Of a stretch of DNA of 64,000 nt, positions 11,106 through 22,425 are shown one piece after another. The notes under the pieces are model-generated. The model worked only from the letters and a program-made list of their open reading frames with translations. It ran no database searches and was not told the DNA's origin. Origin of the DNA: Rhynchopus sp. YZ270_cl-10 (lineage: Eukaryota; Euglenozoa; Diplonemea; Diplonemida; Diplonemidae). Every line of letters starts with the position of its first letter. Within the stretch, counting starts at the first letter, position 1. The translations under genes and the position numbers were made by a program. The stretch covers positions 992,001-1,056,000 of the forward strand of contig OZ037880.1 of NCBI GenBank assembly GCA_964035575.1, given 5' to 3'.

Positions 11106-11230
11106 AGGTGACTAAACAGCGAGAGAAAGGATCCAAAAATACAACAAAAAAGATTGATGAATAACCAATGTTCAAAACATTAAGTAATCTAATCAGACTA
11201 AACAGCGAGAGGTTGGTTGGGTCATCTTTT
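11106..11230 (+). repeat. Second composite hairpin-spacer-hairpin repeat
   Basis: Matches 5281-5400 through the central spacer (AAAGATTGATGAATAACC, then AATGTTCAAAACATT). The hairpin motifs at its ends have drifted to AAACAGCGAGAG. It shows the ends diverging while the spacer is kept. Confidence 0.75.
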
Positions 11231-11619
11231 TACCCACTATTCTCTTTTATTTGGGTACGCAGGTTCATTTTATAAACTTTTCTTTCTTTTGCCCCCCTTT
11301 TTCCCCACGGTTGTGGCAATATTTTTTCAACTCCAAAGTGTCAGTGCCTGCGTCCCAGAGGCGTCTGTACTGTTGCATCTTCACTTTTTCCCCCACCTAT
11401 TCCAGCGCTTCATTAAAACGTTTATCCCTCTTTTCTTTTCAGTGCCTGCGTTCGCCGGTGTACGGTGATGCGTTTTTCACTCTTTTTTCTAACACACAAA
11501 ACCCACAATATCGGATGCCATTTCTCTCACTGAATTATAAGTTACAAGAAAGATGGAAAAAAGGGGAGGGAAATGATGATAACGTTGAGGAGATTCCCTC
11601 GCCCCCCTTTCTTTTTTTA

Positions 11620-11653
11620 AAGATGTGTGTGCACGAGAGGGATGTTCATCTTC
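11620..11653 (+). repeat. Family B hairpin (ACGAGAG loop, AAGATG/CATCTT stem)
   Basis: The outer arms AGATG...CATCT enclose GTGTGTGC-ACGAGAG-GGATGTT. Related units are at 5494-5527, 18851-18885, 29527-29560, 30288-30317 and 30561-30593. The best stem is at 30561: AAGATGAATGT against ACATTCATCCT. These share the loop and the trailing TTCATCTT of family A but have a different stem. Confidence 0.75.
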
Positions 11654-12228
11654 GAGTTTCTTTCGTAACAGCAAGTTGTGATTTCCTCCGGGGGCATAGT
11701 ATGTAGGTCAGTCGGAGGTGACTGCTTCAATAATTAACCTCCTTTTTATTTTATTTTGCAGCCTTCCTTCCTTTCCCCTTGTTTCATTTAGTAAGGTGTG
11801 TATGCACGCGAATCTGTTCTTCTTGCATGAAAAATAGTAGTGCTCATCCTCGGGTGTCTACACTAATATAGCCAAGTTTTCAAAAAGAAAAAAAGCAAAC
11901 AAAACAAAACCCCAGGTCTTTCGAAAAGAATATTAAAATAAAGAAAAGATGTGAAGATAAAAAAAAGAAGAACACACTAACACAAATTTTTTTTACCGAA
12001 AACACGCAAACCTGTGTCTCACCTATCTATAGGTTAAAACAAAAACGTCTCCTTTTCTCCCCCAATATTTTTTTCTCTAAAGTCACTCCCACAGTTTTGA
12101 TTTTCGCTGTGCTTTCACACTGCATTCGAATAACCCTCCCCAACTCCTTTGCATTTGGAATGGCCTTTTAGATCGTGATACGACTTCCAAAACCCAACCC
12201 ATTACAGAATTGTTTTTTTAGCTGTTAA

Positions 12229-12325
12229 CAACTCCAAAGTGGAATACTCTAGGGGTTCGATAACCCGCGGAGTGTCCGTTTCATTGCGTCCCCGAGGCGT
12301 TTTGCACTATCAACTTCACTTTTAT
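12229..12325 (+). repeat. Family F dispersed repeat
   Basis: A unit of about 97 bp: ACTCC...GGGGTTCGATAACCC..GGAGT hairpin, then GCGTCCCCGAGGCGTT and GCACTATCAACTTCACTTTT. Relatives: 33945-34036, 43297-43360 (stem CTCCACG/CGTGGAG), 43814-43860 and part of 11328-11390. The stems differ but stay paired. The TTCGATA loop resembles a tRNA T-loop, so a tRNA-derived SINE is possible but unproven. Confidence 0.7.
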
Positions 12326-12693
12326 GTCATACCCCCCCCACAACTGTGCTTGAACAGAATGACACCACCAGTCGTGGAGTATGCGGATTAATTTGAATCA
12401 ACATGGAGAATTTTACTAGGTCAGGATAATATGAGGATTGACAGAGATCATTGCATTCTTTACGTTTTTCCCACAATATTGGATGTATCTCTAGAACGTC
12501 CTTCGTACTTTCTCTTCTTTGATTTTTGAAAGTATATGAAACTAATTTATAACTCCCCACTGCTACACTTCACTCAAGTATCCTCCCTTCAGGTATCACC
12601 CCAAGAGACAGAGGGGTTAGTGCGTTGCGGCACTTATAAAAGAGAAAAAAAGCCGTTTCAAGGCAGAAAAAAAAAAGCGACAAACAAGAAACA

Positions 12694-14812
12694 ATGCAAG
12701 AGGCACGTTACAACCCGTCGCTTGACATCTTGAAGGTATGTGAGATTTGGTACATCCCCCCAACCACACCCTTCACACCACTCAGCACGGCGCCGTCGAG
12801 CAGAAGGGAGAGGAATGCCGTCTCAGCAACTTCATGGGAGCAATTGCCGTATGCAATATTTATTTTTTAAATACTCCCTTCTTATTTACCTCCACTACAG
12901 CTCTCTGACCTGGTGAAGACCACCCTTGGGCCGAAGGGAATGGACAAGATCCTGCAGAGCAGTGGACGTGACGGAAACTCCCAGGTGTCTGTGACGAACG
13001 ACGGAGCAACGATTTTGAAGAGCATTGTGGTTGACAACCCAGCGGCAAAGATTCTGATTGACATCTCGAAGACCCAGGATGAGGAGGTGGGTGACGGTAC
13101 CACCACGGTTTGCGTGCTGGCGGGAGAACTGCTGCGTCAGGCGGAGAAGTTGATTCTGATTGAGCAGCTTCACCCTCAGTCGATCATTGACGGATGGCGT
13201 GAGGCTGTGAAGATCTCACGCGCGGCTCTTGAGAAGAGCGCGGTGAACCACTTCTCCGACCCTAGCCGTTTCAAGGAGGATCTGATTAAGATTGCAGGCA
13301 CAACCCTGGCATCCAAGGTGCTCTCCATCGACAAGGACCACTTCGCAGGACTCGCTGTCGAGGCTGTCCTGCGTCTGGGCGAAGGTGCCGGATCTGCCGC
13401 CGAGGCCAAGACCAAGCTCGCCAACCTCGAGCTCATCTCCGTCATCAAGAAGCTCGGAGGCACCATGCACGACTCATACCTCGAGGACGGATTCCTCCTC
13501 GACAAGAAGATCGGAATCGGTCAGCCCAAGACCATGACCGACGCCACCGTCGTTGTCGCGAACACCCCCATGGACACTGACAAGATCAAGATCTTCGGAG
13601 CCCGTGTTAAGGTATTGTCGTTTCTGTATTATAATTTGTTGTTCAAAAAAATAGCGATTTTCTGCAAAAAAACCCAAAAATTCCTGGTCTAAAAGTTTCA
13701 AAAAAATCAACAAAAAAAATCTCTACTTTTGTTCAGGTTGACAACGTCGACGCCGTCGCGAAAATTGAGCGCGCGGAGAAGGAGAAGATGAAGGCTAAGG
13801 TATTTCCCCTCCCTCTCTCCTACACACCATGCTAGTAAATTTCTATTCGGCAACCTGGGTGGGCTATTTTACACCTTTCGTTCCTTTCATCCGGGGCTGG
13901 CATCGTACGTGGGTCAGTCGGTGCCTGCATTAATAACTTCACTTTCATTTCTGATACATCTCAACACTTTCATCGTAGCATCTTCACCTTCACCTACAAT
14001 ATTTTCTCTTTTTCCCTCAGGTCGAGAAGATCATCTCGATTGGCGCAAACGTGTTCATCAACCGTCAGCTGATCTACAACTACCCCGAAGAGCTCTTCGC
14101 TGGAGCAGGCATGATGGCCATTGAGCACGCTGACTTCGACGGCATTGACCGTCTCGCGTATGCCCTGGGTGGAGAGGTTGTGTCGCAGTTCGACGACCCC
14201 TCTGAGGTCAAGCTTGGTGGCTGCAAGCTCATCGACGAGATCATGGTGGGTGAGGACTCCCTCATCCGCTTCAGCGGTCTGAAGGGAGGCCAGGCATGCA
14301 CCGTCGTTCTGCGTGGATCGTCCGCTCAGCTTCTCGACGAGGCTGAGCGTTCCCTGAGAGACGCGCTTTGCATCGTTGCATCCACAGTGCGTGACTCCCG
14401 TGTTGTGTTTGGTGCGGGATGCTCGGAGTGCCTGATGGCGGCTGCTGTGCAGAAGGAAGCAAAGCGTCTCAGGAGCATTGAGGACCTGAAGAGCGTGAAC
14501 GCAAAGTCGTTCGCGAAGGTGAAGGCAATGGAGGCCTTTGCGCAGGCGCTGATCCAGCTCCCACTTATCATTGGTGAGTCGGCGGGTATGTCTGCCCAGC
14601 ACGCTCACGATCTGGCAGAGATCCATGCACGTGACGAGGGCTGCAGAACCGGTCTTGACATCTTCAGCCACGGATTCCTTAACGCAGAGGAGGCAGGAAT
14701 CACCGAGTCCTTCCTCTCCAAGGCCTCGTCCCTCGAATACGCGGCCGAAGCAGCAGAGATGATCCTCAGGGTTGACGACATCATCCGTTGCGCACCCCGT
14801 CAGCGTCAATAG
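12694..14812 (+). CDS. CCT2: T-complex protein 1 subunit beta (CCT2), cytosolic chaperonin
   Basis: Five exons, 12694-12735, 12786-12848, 12901-13611, 13737-13799 and 14021-14812, encode 556 aa (the usual CCT-beta length is about 535). CCT folds actin, tubulin and WD40 proteins using ATP in the cytosol. The family signatures are all present: [17 protein letters not shown], the ATP-binding/hydrolysis motif GDGTTTV, a [13 protein letters not shown] block characteristic of the beta subunit, [15 protein letters not shown] and, near the end, the [13 protein letters not shown] block typical of CCT-beta. The first two exons code for only 14 and 21 residues; they were placed by frame and splice-site agreement and restore the expected N-terminus ending NFMGAIA before LSDLVK. 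The introns are 50, 52, 125 and 221 nt. Intron 4 carries a dispersed family D repeat. Confidence 0.95.
13868..13941 (+). repeat. Family D repeat inside a CCT2 intron
   Basis: Runs from TTTACACCTTTCGTTCC to GCCTGCATTAATAACTT and contains GGCTGGCATCGTA and GGGTCAGTCGG. A close copy sits in an intron of the uL13 gene (33233-33322). Others are intergenic, at 43446-43500 and 11682-11736. Confidence 0.75.
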
Positions 14813-16068
14813 AATGATTTTTTAAAAATTATTGTCTTTTTTTTTTTTGCAAAAAAAAAAAAAAAAAAATGTAGAGGAAAAAAGACAAGTCCCATTTCTC
14901 CCCCTATTTTTTAGATTCAGGTTTATCACAAAAAAGTGGAAAAAAAAATGCGAAGGTTGAAAAAGGGAGGGTGCCAAAAAAAAAAGGGGTATGGAAGGGA
15001 TTTGCGGGTGAGCTGTCCTATTTTTTTTATTTTTGGTAATAAAATGATGAAGGCTGGCTTCTGGTCTTTCGTCACCTCCCAAAAAAAACGGGTTCTGCTT
15101 GTGGGGGAAATTAAAAAGAAATGTGAGTCCGTTTTGACCCATCCATTTTTTTTAAAGGTTACATTTTTTGTGGTGGGAAGGAATGCAGTAAAAAGTAAAA
15201 GAGAAAAAAGAGAAAAAAGTATATAGTGCAGACTCATCCTCGGGTGTTTAACACTAATACAAACAAGTTTTCAGAAAAAGTAAAGTAAAAAAACTCTCTC
15301 AATTCGATGTAAACCATTTTTCCTTTCTTGCGAAAAATAGGAATGAGAGTGGACAAAACAAAAGATTGGGGGGAAAAAAAGGAAAAATAAAAAAGGAAAA
15401 AAATAAGTTTCTCAGTTAGGGCTTGCAAAAGAAAAAGAAGGCGCCTTTTTTTCTTTTTGTTTTGAAGAGTCTCAAAAAAAACCCTTCCCACTTTTGTGGG
15501 ATACAATACCACACCCCCCCTTTAAAAAAAATCTTTTGAAACAAAAAATGGGTGCAAAAATGCTTACCACACAGAAATAACCAATATCAGGGGCATATTG
15601 TGTGGGGGAGGGGGGGAAAAAGAAAAAAGACGGAGGGGGGCTTTTAAAAACAAAAAAGCAAAAAGGCAAAATTCCCAACGTACGGCATTCTCAGAAAAAA
15701 ATAGTAGTGAAGTGATATGGGAAAAAAAAAATGGTTGGCTTGTTTTCCCCCCGATCCCCAGCTTCTGGGTTCTGTCTCCCTCCTTATCCCCCACAGCAAC
15801 CGCTTAGTGCTAGCTAGCTACAATGCTTTAAAAAAAAAAAAACGCGGAAAAAAAAATAAGAGAACAACACGAGACAGAAAGGTGAGAAAAAAATATGCTC
15901 CCACGAGAAAAATAACCAAACCAACCCCCCCCTCTCACCCTCATCCCCAAAAAAAAAGGAGAGAGAAGTATAGTGAAAACAAAAAAAAAAACAAAAAAAT
16001 CTACCCCCAATATTCACCCCTGCCACTTCCCTATGCCTCCCCCAAGATATAAATAATAACTATTTATT

Positions 16069-16226
16069 CACCTCCTTTTAGCGGGGTTTTATTTTGCGAT
16101 AACTTCACGCATTTTTTTCCCAGGCGAGGGCTACTTAATTTGCCGAGCGAAGCGAGGCAAATTGAGTGCACGAGCCTGGGAAAAAAATAAGTGAAGTATC
16201 GCAAAATAATCCGCTAAAAGGAGGTG
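16069..16226. repeat. Near-perfect 158-bp palindrome
   Basis: The arms begin CACCTCCTTTTAGCGG at 16069 and end CCGCTAAAAGGAGGTG at 16226. Pairing continues through TATTTTGCGATA, TTTTTTTCCCAGG and AATTTGCC to a tiny GAGCGAAGCG centre near 16147. It would extrude as a hairpin with arms of about 75 bp. No coding capacity. It is probably a fold-back transposon or the head of the composite element with 16248-16596. Confidence 0.85.
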
Positions 16227-16247
16227 AATACGTAATTTTATTTCACG

Positions 16248-16596
16248 GGAAATAAAGTATACGAAAGGATTTGGCACTTTTAGCGTGACTTATTTATTGT
16301 GCAATAACTAACGAGTATGTGTCCTCACAGGAAGCTCTCAGGGAAAAAAAAAAAAAAGAGCGTGGAAAAAAAAAAAAAAAAAGCTCTCATTACCCTCCCG
16401 CCAGCGCTACCGGGTCCCGCGGACCCCTAGATAGGCCCGCTGAGGGGCTGGCGGGATTGAGGAGGCTGGAGGGAGGCTAAAAAAGGCTGGACGGTCCCTC
16501 CAGCCCTACTACCTACATGTACCAAAATTTAGCGTGAAATTATCATTAAATAAAATCCCGCTAAAAGTGCCAAATCCTTCGTATACTTTATTTCCC
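16248..16596. mobile_element. Miniature inverted-repeat element, about 349 bp
   Basis: Terminal inverted repeats of about 38 bp (16248-16286, 16559-16596), beginning GGGAAATAAAGTATACGA and containing GGATTTGGCACTTTTAGCG, differ by a single base indel. The interior is unusually GC-rich (16390-16505), with nested stems CCCGCCAGC/GCTGGCGGG and CTGGAGGGA/TCCCTCCAG. It encodes no protein. It starts 21 bp after the neighbouring palindrome, with which it shares the CTTTTAGCG motif, so both may belong to one element. This matches a MITE (non-autonomous DNA transposon). Confidence 0.8.
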
Positions 16597-16994
16597 AGGG
16601 GAATAAAAAGATTTTTTTTTTGAAAGATTTAAAGCATTGTCAAAAGAGGAAATAGAATTGATGGAAGGTGCCTGCAAATTTGCTTTTTCTTTTCACTTTG
16701 TTATATCCTGAAGGTCAGATTCTATTTTGAGTGGATTCGCTCTGTGTATTCTTACGCGTTTTATTTATTTTTTTTGTTGGGACTGACAAGAGAGCTTTGC
16801 ATTTCAAATCCCTTTCTCTTTACGCACAACGACTACTCTCTCATATACACGCACTTTTCCCCACAAAAAAACCCCCCTTTTACGTCAAACATCCCTTCAG
16901 GACTTCAGGGAAGGGCTTCGAATAAACGCCCTATTTCCCTCCCTCTTAATTTCCTTTCACCTCTTTGCCTTCTTTTTTTATTAATTAGCACACA

Positions 16995-18323
16995 ATGTTC
17001 TCGGAAAGCACAGGGTATGTGACCATCGGTGACGCATACGACAAGAAGGTCCCACTCGACCCCCGCAACGTTGGTTTGAAGTGTTTTGTCACCCAGCCTG
17101 GGAAGCGCGGGAACTTACCACAGAGCACCTTTGACTGGGCCTTGCGTGGAAAGTTCATTCATCTTAATGAGGGGGATAGATATCGCGACCCAGGACAAAA
17201 CGAGAAGGACAAACGGAGGGAGGCAAGAGAAAAGACGGTAGCACCGATTCCTTTTAAATATGCAAATCCACCAAAAAGGTCGACCGGGCTTGGAGGATAT
17301 GAAGGCTGTTTCCAGACCAACCAAAGTCACGAAACTGACTTTGATGTTATCAAAAAGGGTGAATTTCCTGCAAAGAAGGAGCCAGCACCACGCAATTTCC
17401 TTACAAACCCTTCCCGCTACGGGACCTACGGTGTGCCAGGAACACTTCTGTCTAACGCCTTTGGCGGTGCCAACTCAGGCTGGGCAGGTACAGAGTACAT
17501 ATGCGACCCTTACGACGGAGCAAAGAAAATAGAAAGGGCGCAGCGGGCAAAAGTCAAAGAGGTCATGGCAGACAAGGTGCCCTTTGTCTGTGGCTGCAAA
17601 CGGAATAATTACTTTGATGAGTCGCACAATGTATGTCAATTTTTTGAGCGGGTTTTATAGTATTGGGTAAAAGAAGATCTTGGAAATGACAGTATCCCCC
17701 CTGACGCCCAAAGAAAAGGTCGTACACCATGATGTGCAAGATAAGGTGGCTAATCACAGAGGGTTGCATTTATTTTTTTGCAAAAGAATGTGGGTTTTAT
17801 CGATTTCATGTTTTTTAAATACGACAGGCCGGTGTGTCGCTAGTGTATAAGCTGAAGAAGCCCTTGGCGCCCCGTAAACCATCGCAAGAGATGGAAAACA
17901 CAAACGTGAAGGACCAACCCTGGAAGCCAAACCACCAAGGCAAGTCAGGCATCAGCGGGCTCTTCGGTGGCGATGAGGTGCAATTCCCACCTTACCGCGA
18001 GGACCCTTACGAGCTGCGTGAGAGCAGAGAAAAGCAAGAACGGGATCGCGAGAAACCAAAGTTCGGCACATGGAGACCGGTATGTCTTTTTTTTTATAAA
18101 CCCCCGGACCATTACAACCAGTTACTTTTTTGCACTCTTCAACCATTGCCAAATGTAAGGGCTTCAAGTTTTTGGGGGAGTTTTTCCCCACTTTGTTTCA
18201 GTATATTCAGTACATACGTGAGGTGTGGGAGGAGGGAGCTAGACAGAAACAACATACACAACACAGGTTTCAATTTCCAAGACATTGTCGACAAAATCCA
18301 TTGAATTTGGCAACATGCGTTAA
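16995..18323 (+). CDS. CFAP96: Cilia- and flagella-associated protein 96 (CFAP96/C4orf47 family)
   Basis: Three exons, 16995-17630, 17828-18079 and 18267-18323, encode 314 aa, close to the animal length of about 309. The family is a conserved axoneme/basal-body-associated protein without a known enzyme activity. Family landmarks in order: the start MFSESTGYVTIGDAYD, FIHLNEGDRYRD, GLGGYEGCF, NFLTNPSRYGTYGVPG, YDGAKKIERAQRAK, PFVCGCKRNNYFD and, in exon 2, QPWKPNHQGKSG. Exon 3 codes for only 18 residues (including TKSIEFGNMR), matching the C-terminal KSRPVESI...NVRR of the human protein; this last exon is my choice among possible acceptors and is the least certain part. The gene implies a flagellated cell. 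Intron 1 carries a diverged family A remnant near 17740. Confidence 0.88.
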
Positions 18324-19367
18324 CATGGGTTGTAGGAGAGGGAGGCCAGGGGTGATGTTGGGTGCATTGTGTGTTCTGGTGTAGTTTACCTTATACGCAA
18401 AAGGCTGCATTGGGCATTAAACTGCATCAGAACATAGAAACGATACAGCCATCATTAGATAGGGGTGGAGAGAGAGTACTATAGAAGCCTGCTGCACAAT
18501 GCTTTCACGACTTCTGTGGTGGGCATCAGCAGATAAATCAACCGACACCTTGACTGTCACCCTCCGTTTCTAAAAGTGCACCTTTTTTCCATCAAAAAGG
18601 CAAAAAAAAGGGGGCAAAAAACACCTCTCCCTACCAGAGAAATCTAGTAGCTTCGCCTTTTTTTTTATCATTTCTTTCCTTCCCTTTTCCAGTTTTTCCC
18701 CCTTCACCCTTTCCTGCCTGAATTGGCGTTCGTACTGTTTCAGCCACAAAACCCTCTTTTTTTGTACATTTTTTTTTTAGTGCTGTCTTCAGATGTGTTG
18801 CTCTAGTAAAGGTTGCACAGTCGGGTGTCTTGAAGGAAATATTTTATGTAAAGATGTGTGTGTGTGCACGAGAGGCACATTCAATTTCCCCCTTCCACTC
18901 TCCCCTCACCTATTTTGCCTTCTGGTAATGGGTTCCCCCCCCCACCCCACCTCACCCCTTATATGTCGTATTAAAAAAAAGTTGGGGCATTTTTCAGTTT
19001 TTTCTCAAAGGGTAACATTCGGCTTGGGCTTGGGCTTGGGCTTGGGCTTGGGCTTGGGCTTGGGCTTGGGCTTGGGCTTGGGCTTGGGCTTGGGCTTGGG
19101 CTTGGGCTTGGGCTTGGGCTTGGGCTTGGGCTTGGGCTTGGGCTTGGGCTTGGCGAGGGAGACGCCCAAAACCTCTACCTGCAAATGGGTGTTAATATTA
19201 TTTACCCCACCCCGTACCGTTTGCACTTACAACCTTTTGAGCCATCTGTGTGCAAAAGCCCACACACTTCTCTTCCCTTATCCCACCTCAACCTCACCAC
19301 CTCACCATCCACCAGGTACACCAACACATACACCCCTTCCCCTTTCCCCTTAAACGATACACCCGTG
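18324..19367. other. Spacer with hexanucleotide satellite
   Basis: AT- and pyrimidine-rich sequence with a family B hairpin at 18851-18885 and the (GGCTTG)n array at 19021-19152. The stretch 19200-19367 is C-rich and leads to the COG4 ATG. No gene is supported. Confidence 0.55.
19021..19152. repeat. (GGCTTG)22 hexanucleotide array
   Basis: Twenty-two uninterrupted copies of GGCTTG. Translation would give LGLG or, on the other strand, PKPK, which accounts for open frames across it. The unit resembles telomeric repeats loosely (G-rich, six bases), but it is interstitial and 216 bp upstream of COG4. The perfect identity suggests recent slippage expansion. Confidence 0.95.
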
Positions 19368-22300
19368 ATGTCACGGGGCAACGTCTCCGAGGCTGAGAAG
19401 CATTTCGAGCAGGAATGCATCGCACTCCTCCGAGAGATCGAAGGCCTTTCCAAGACTCAGGAGACGATGTGGGAGGATGTGCACGACATTGTGTCGCACA
19501 ACGAGGACGTGGCGCTGCAGATTGAGATGATTTCCGATTCAAGACGGCATCAACTGTACAATGCACAGGAAAAGGCGGCTCGGTTGGCTCAGAGCATCTC
19601 AGACTCTGCCCACATTGCGAAGGAATCTTCTAAGCGGGTGAAACAGATGGATGCACTGAAGGGTCGGGTCAACGCAACACTGGAGCTTGCGAATGGAATA
19701 TCCAAGCAGAGAACGCTTCTTGAAGGGACCTCTGATGCCTTGGAGAAGAACGACTTTGAGGGTGCAGCGGAGTTCATTGCGAACTACTGTGAGATAGAGT
19801 CGCAGCTGCAGGACATTGCGCAGTTGGAGGAGGGGGATGAGGAGGAGGAAGTTGCGTCGCCTGATGACTCTCGCGTCGATGCGCAGTCGCTTTCAAGCGA
19901 AGGGGAGGGTGAAGGTGGGTGGGTCGGTGTGAAACGTCCTGGATACTCTCTCCGTGAAACGTCAAGCCTGCTTCAGAAGAAACGTGAGGAGGTGAGGAAC
20001 GCTATCCGAATTCAGTTCAACGAAGCTGCTACTGCGTGCGACCGTGACGGGGTGCTCCGTCTTAGCAAGCTTTTCGGAAAGATTGGCCTAGAAAGCGAAG
20101 GGCGTCTGCAGTACTGCAACTGGCTCCGCCAGGCCTGCGGAAGCCAGCTTGAGTCGCGCATCTCGACAGCCCTCTCCGAGCTTGACAATGGCTCCACAAA
20201 ACACACCCATCTCGACCTCGTGAACGAAGTCATCGACCACACCCTCAACGCCTTAGAAAGCGAGGAAGAGCACGTCCTCCACTACTTTGGGGGCAAAGGG
20301 GTGGTCAGTATGTGCAGCGCGCTCCACAGGGAGTGCACCAGCCACGCAGTCGTCATCCTCAACTCATTCCTCAAAAGCAACCAGTCCATCCTCTTCTCGC
20401 TCAACTCAAAGCAGAGCCAGGATGATGTGTCCTCGTCGCCACGTGGGTTTTCTGATTTGGTGGGCGCGTCTAGCCCTGTTGCGGACCCGGTTAACAAATT
20501 TTTACATGACAAGAAGAGCATGGATAAGACCCTTGAGGAGATTTCTCATGTTGCCAACTTCTGCAATTTGTACTTTAACTTTGTGAAGGAGCGTCTTGTG
20601 AAGAACGCTGAGGAGGATATGGCGGAGACTCCACAGTCACCTAAGACGGCGTCTGCCGTGGAAGAGGCGCTGGGAGACAACAAGCTTATGGAGAAGCTAC
20701 AGGAGTTGCTTTTATGCTATGCTCCTCTGCAACGGAAATACCTTGTCTCAGTCTTTGAGCATGCCTCCACACAGGCATGCAGGAAGGTGTCCGAAAACCA
20801 CCAGATCGAGCGCGATGACAGCAACTCCTCCGCGACCCGTGTCCGCTCCGAATTCATGTCCCGCGTAGGTCTGAACAACCTCAACCTCCCCGGCGCAAAC
20901 AACCCGCTCAACTTCTTTGGGGGTGACTCCGTCGAAGACTCGCTAGACAGAGAAGCCCTGCTTGTCATGATTGACGATGTGTTCACCGTGCTGCGTACCT
21001 GCCTCATGCGTGCAGTGCGCATCCGCACGGTGCACATCGTACGCTGCATTGTGAACAGCATGAACGACCTCATCCGTGACCACATCCTACAGCTTATCAT
21101 GGAAAAGCTTGTCTTCCGTGGGAAGAACGAGCTTGCGGTGAGCCCCTCCTGTCTGGTCTGGATGGATGTGCTCTTTACAGTGCAAGGCTATACAGCAAAG
21201 CTGTCTCTCGAGTTCGAACGTCTTGTGGACAGACACATCCGCGCAGAGTTCCCCGAAGACGCCAGCGAGCTTGCTGCCACCGCAGGGGGGGAGCTCAATG
21301 TGACAGCAGACACTCTCGCTGATGTGTTGCAGAGGAATGTGCAGAAGACAACAGGCGTCGTGACAAAGCAGATGTACGCAAAGGGGCTGGCAAAGTTCGA
21401 GCAGCTCTCCTACGTTCTTGGTGAGGTATGTTATCTACTTTTGGAGATTTTTTCTTTGTCAACATCATTTTCTTCAGGAACGTCTCAGCCACTACGAAAT
21501 CAACGATGCCTGGGTGCGTGCCGCACTCCTTCAGTGGACAGGTCTTCTGCAGTACTATGAGGAGAATATGAGTCAGGACAACTTCGACAGCCTCGTGGTC
21601 GATATCGTTGGGTATGTGGGCAGCGTATTTTTGAGTTTCTGAAGGTGCCCAAAGCACAGAGAGAGTCTTTCTTCTCTCAGAGAAGTCTGCTCTCTTATCA
21701 CTTCGCTTCTTTTGCTGTAACCATACCTAGGAGGATCTTCATTGTGAAAAAAAAGCCTCAAAAAAATATCTAATCACAGATGGGTGACAAAGCAAATGGA
21801 AGAGTTGATCCTCCGCAAGCAGTTCGACCTCTGTGGTGGCTTGCAACTCGACAAGGACATCCGTGCGCTAAAACAGTACTTCAGCTCCAAGACAGACCGC
21901 CCGATCCGCGAGAAGTTCACCAAACTTACACACATTGCACAGCTGCTCACTGTCGAACGGGTATGTTCCCCCCCCCTCCTCTAGCCATATTGTGATAATT
22001 GCCCATAATAGTACATACACCTATATTATAATGTGTACTATGTATTATCATGGGAAATTATCACAATACCACCCCCTTTTTTATCGTTTTTTTGAACATC
22101 CTTTTTTGAAGACTTTCTCTTTGGAAGGTACTATGAAATTGGTTGTGCTATCATAACATTTGCTCTGAAAAAACAGAATCTTAAAAAATACAACAAAGTC
22201 TTTTCAAAGAATATGGAGCATAGGTAACACTAATACACCAATTTCTCCAAAAAAACCACATAACATTAACAGATATCGGAAGTAGACGACCTTTTGTCCA

Positions 22301-22425
22301 ACTCGTCATGTGTCATGTGGCGATTGACTCCCGCTGAGGCCCCTCAGGTCTTACTACTTAGAGTTGACATGGAGCGAGCTGCTGTCGAGCGGATGAGCTT
22401 CCAACCAATGTCGAAGGGACATTAA
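19368..22425 (+). CDS. COG4: Conserved oligomeric Golgi complex subunit 4 (COG4)
   Basis: Four exons, 19368-21425, 21478-21611, 21780-21960 and 22273-22425, encode 841 aa (human 785-789). COG4 belongs to lobe A of the eight-subunit COG tether that captures retrograde vesicles at the Golgi. The N-terminal 150 residues are helical/coiled-coil with the family pattern RVKQMDALKGRVNATLELA...LEKNDFEGAAEFI (human RVRQLDLAK...LRNEDYEQAAAHI), written here in part. The spliced C-terminus reads WVTKQMEELIL, GGLQLDKDIRALKQYF, IREKFTKL and MWRLTPAEAPQVLLLRVD, as in animal COG4, which confirms exons 3 and 4. An acidic insert (about 155-185) and a Ser/Pro-containing loop (about 350-380) are lineage-specific. 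The ATG at 19368 is preferred; the frame is open upstream to 19185 but is low-complexity there. Intron 3 has a palindrome. Confidence 0.93.
21989..22067. repeat. 79-bp palindrome within COG4 intron 3
   Basis: ATTGTGATAATT at 21989 pairs with AATTATCACAAT ending at 22067. Inside, CCCAT-AATA-GTACATACAC pairs with GTGTACTATGTATTATCATGGG, with small interruptions. It lies downstream of the donor at 21961. It may be a miniature fold-back element or a structure that shortens the effective intron. Confidence 0.75.

Larger units (their letters stand above)
10052..12693. other. 2.6-kb repeat-rich spacer, no supported gene
   Basis: AT-rich with poly-A/T. It contains the composite hairpin repeat (11106-11230), a family F-like piece (11328-11390), a related piece (11440-11490), a family B hairpin (11620-11653), a family D piece (11682-11736), a family C copy (11836-11888) and a full family F unit (12229-12325). 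No protein or RNA gene was recognised. Confidence 0.55.
14813..16994. other. 2.2-kb spacer with poly-A/T and two fold-back elements
   Basis: From 14820 to 16030 the sequence is dominated by A, T and some C homopolymers, with a family C copy at 15224-15280. Two adjacent inverted-repeat elements follow (16069-16226, 16248-16596). The last 80 bp before the CFAP96 start are pyrimidine-rich and end TTAATTAG seven bases before the ATG. Confidence 0.6.

Noticed and set aside
5281-11230. CRISPR array from repeated hairpins
   Set aside because: The units are scattered at irregular distances in a eukaryotic genome, without regular spacers or cas genes.
12229-12325. Family F unit as a functional tRNA (GGTTCGATAACCC loop)
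   Set aside because: Only a T-arm-like hairpin is present. The stem varies and there are no D or anticodon arms, so it is kept only as a dispersed repeat of unknown origin.
19005-19226. PKPKPK protein on the minus strand
   Set aside because: Pure translation of the GGCTTG array.
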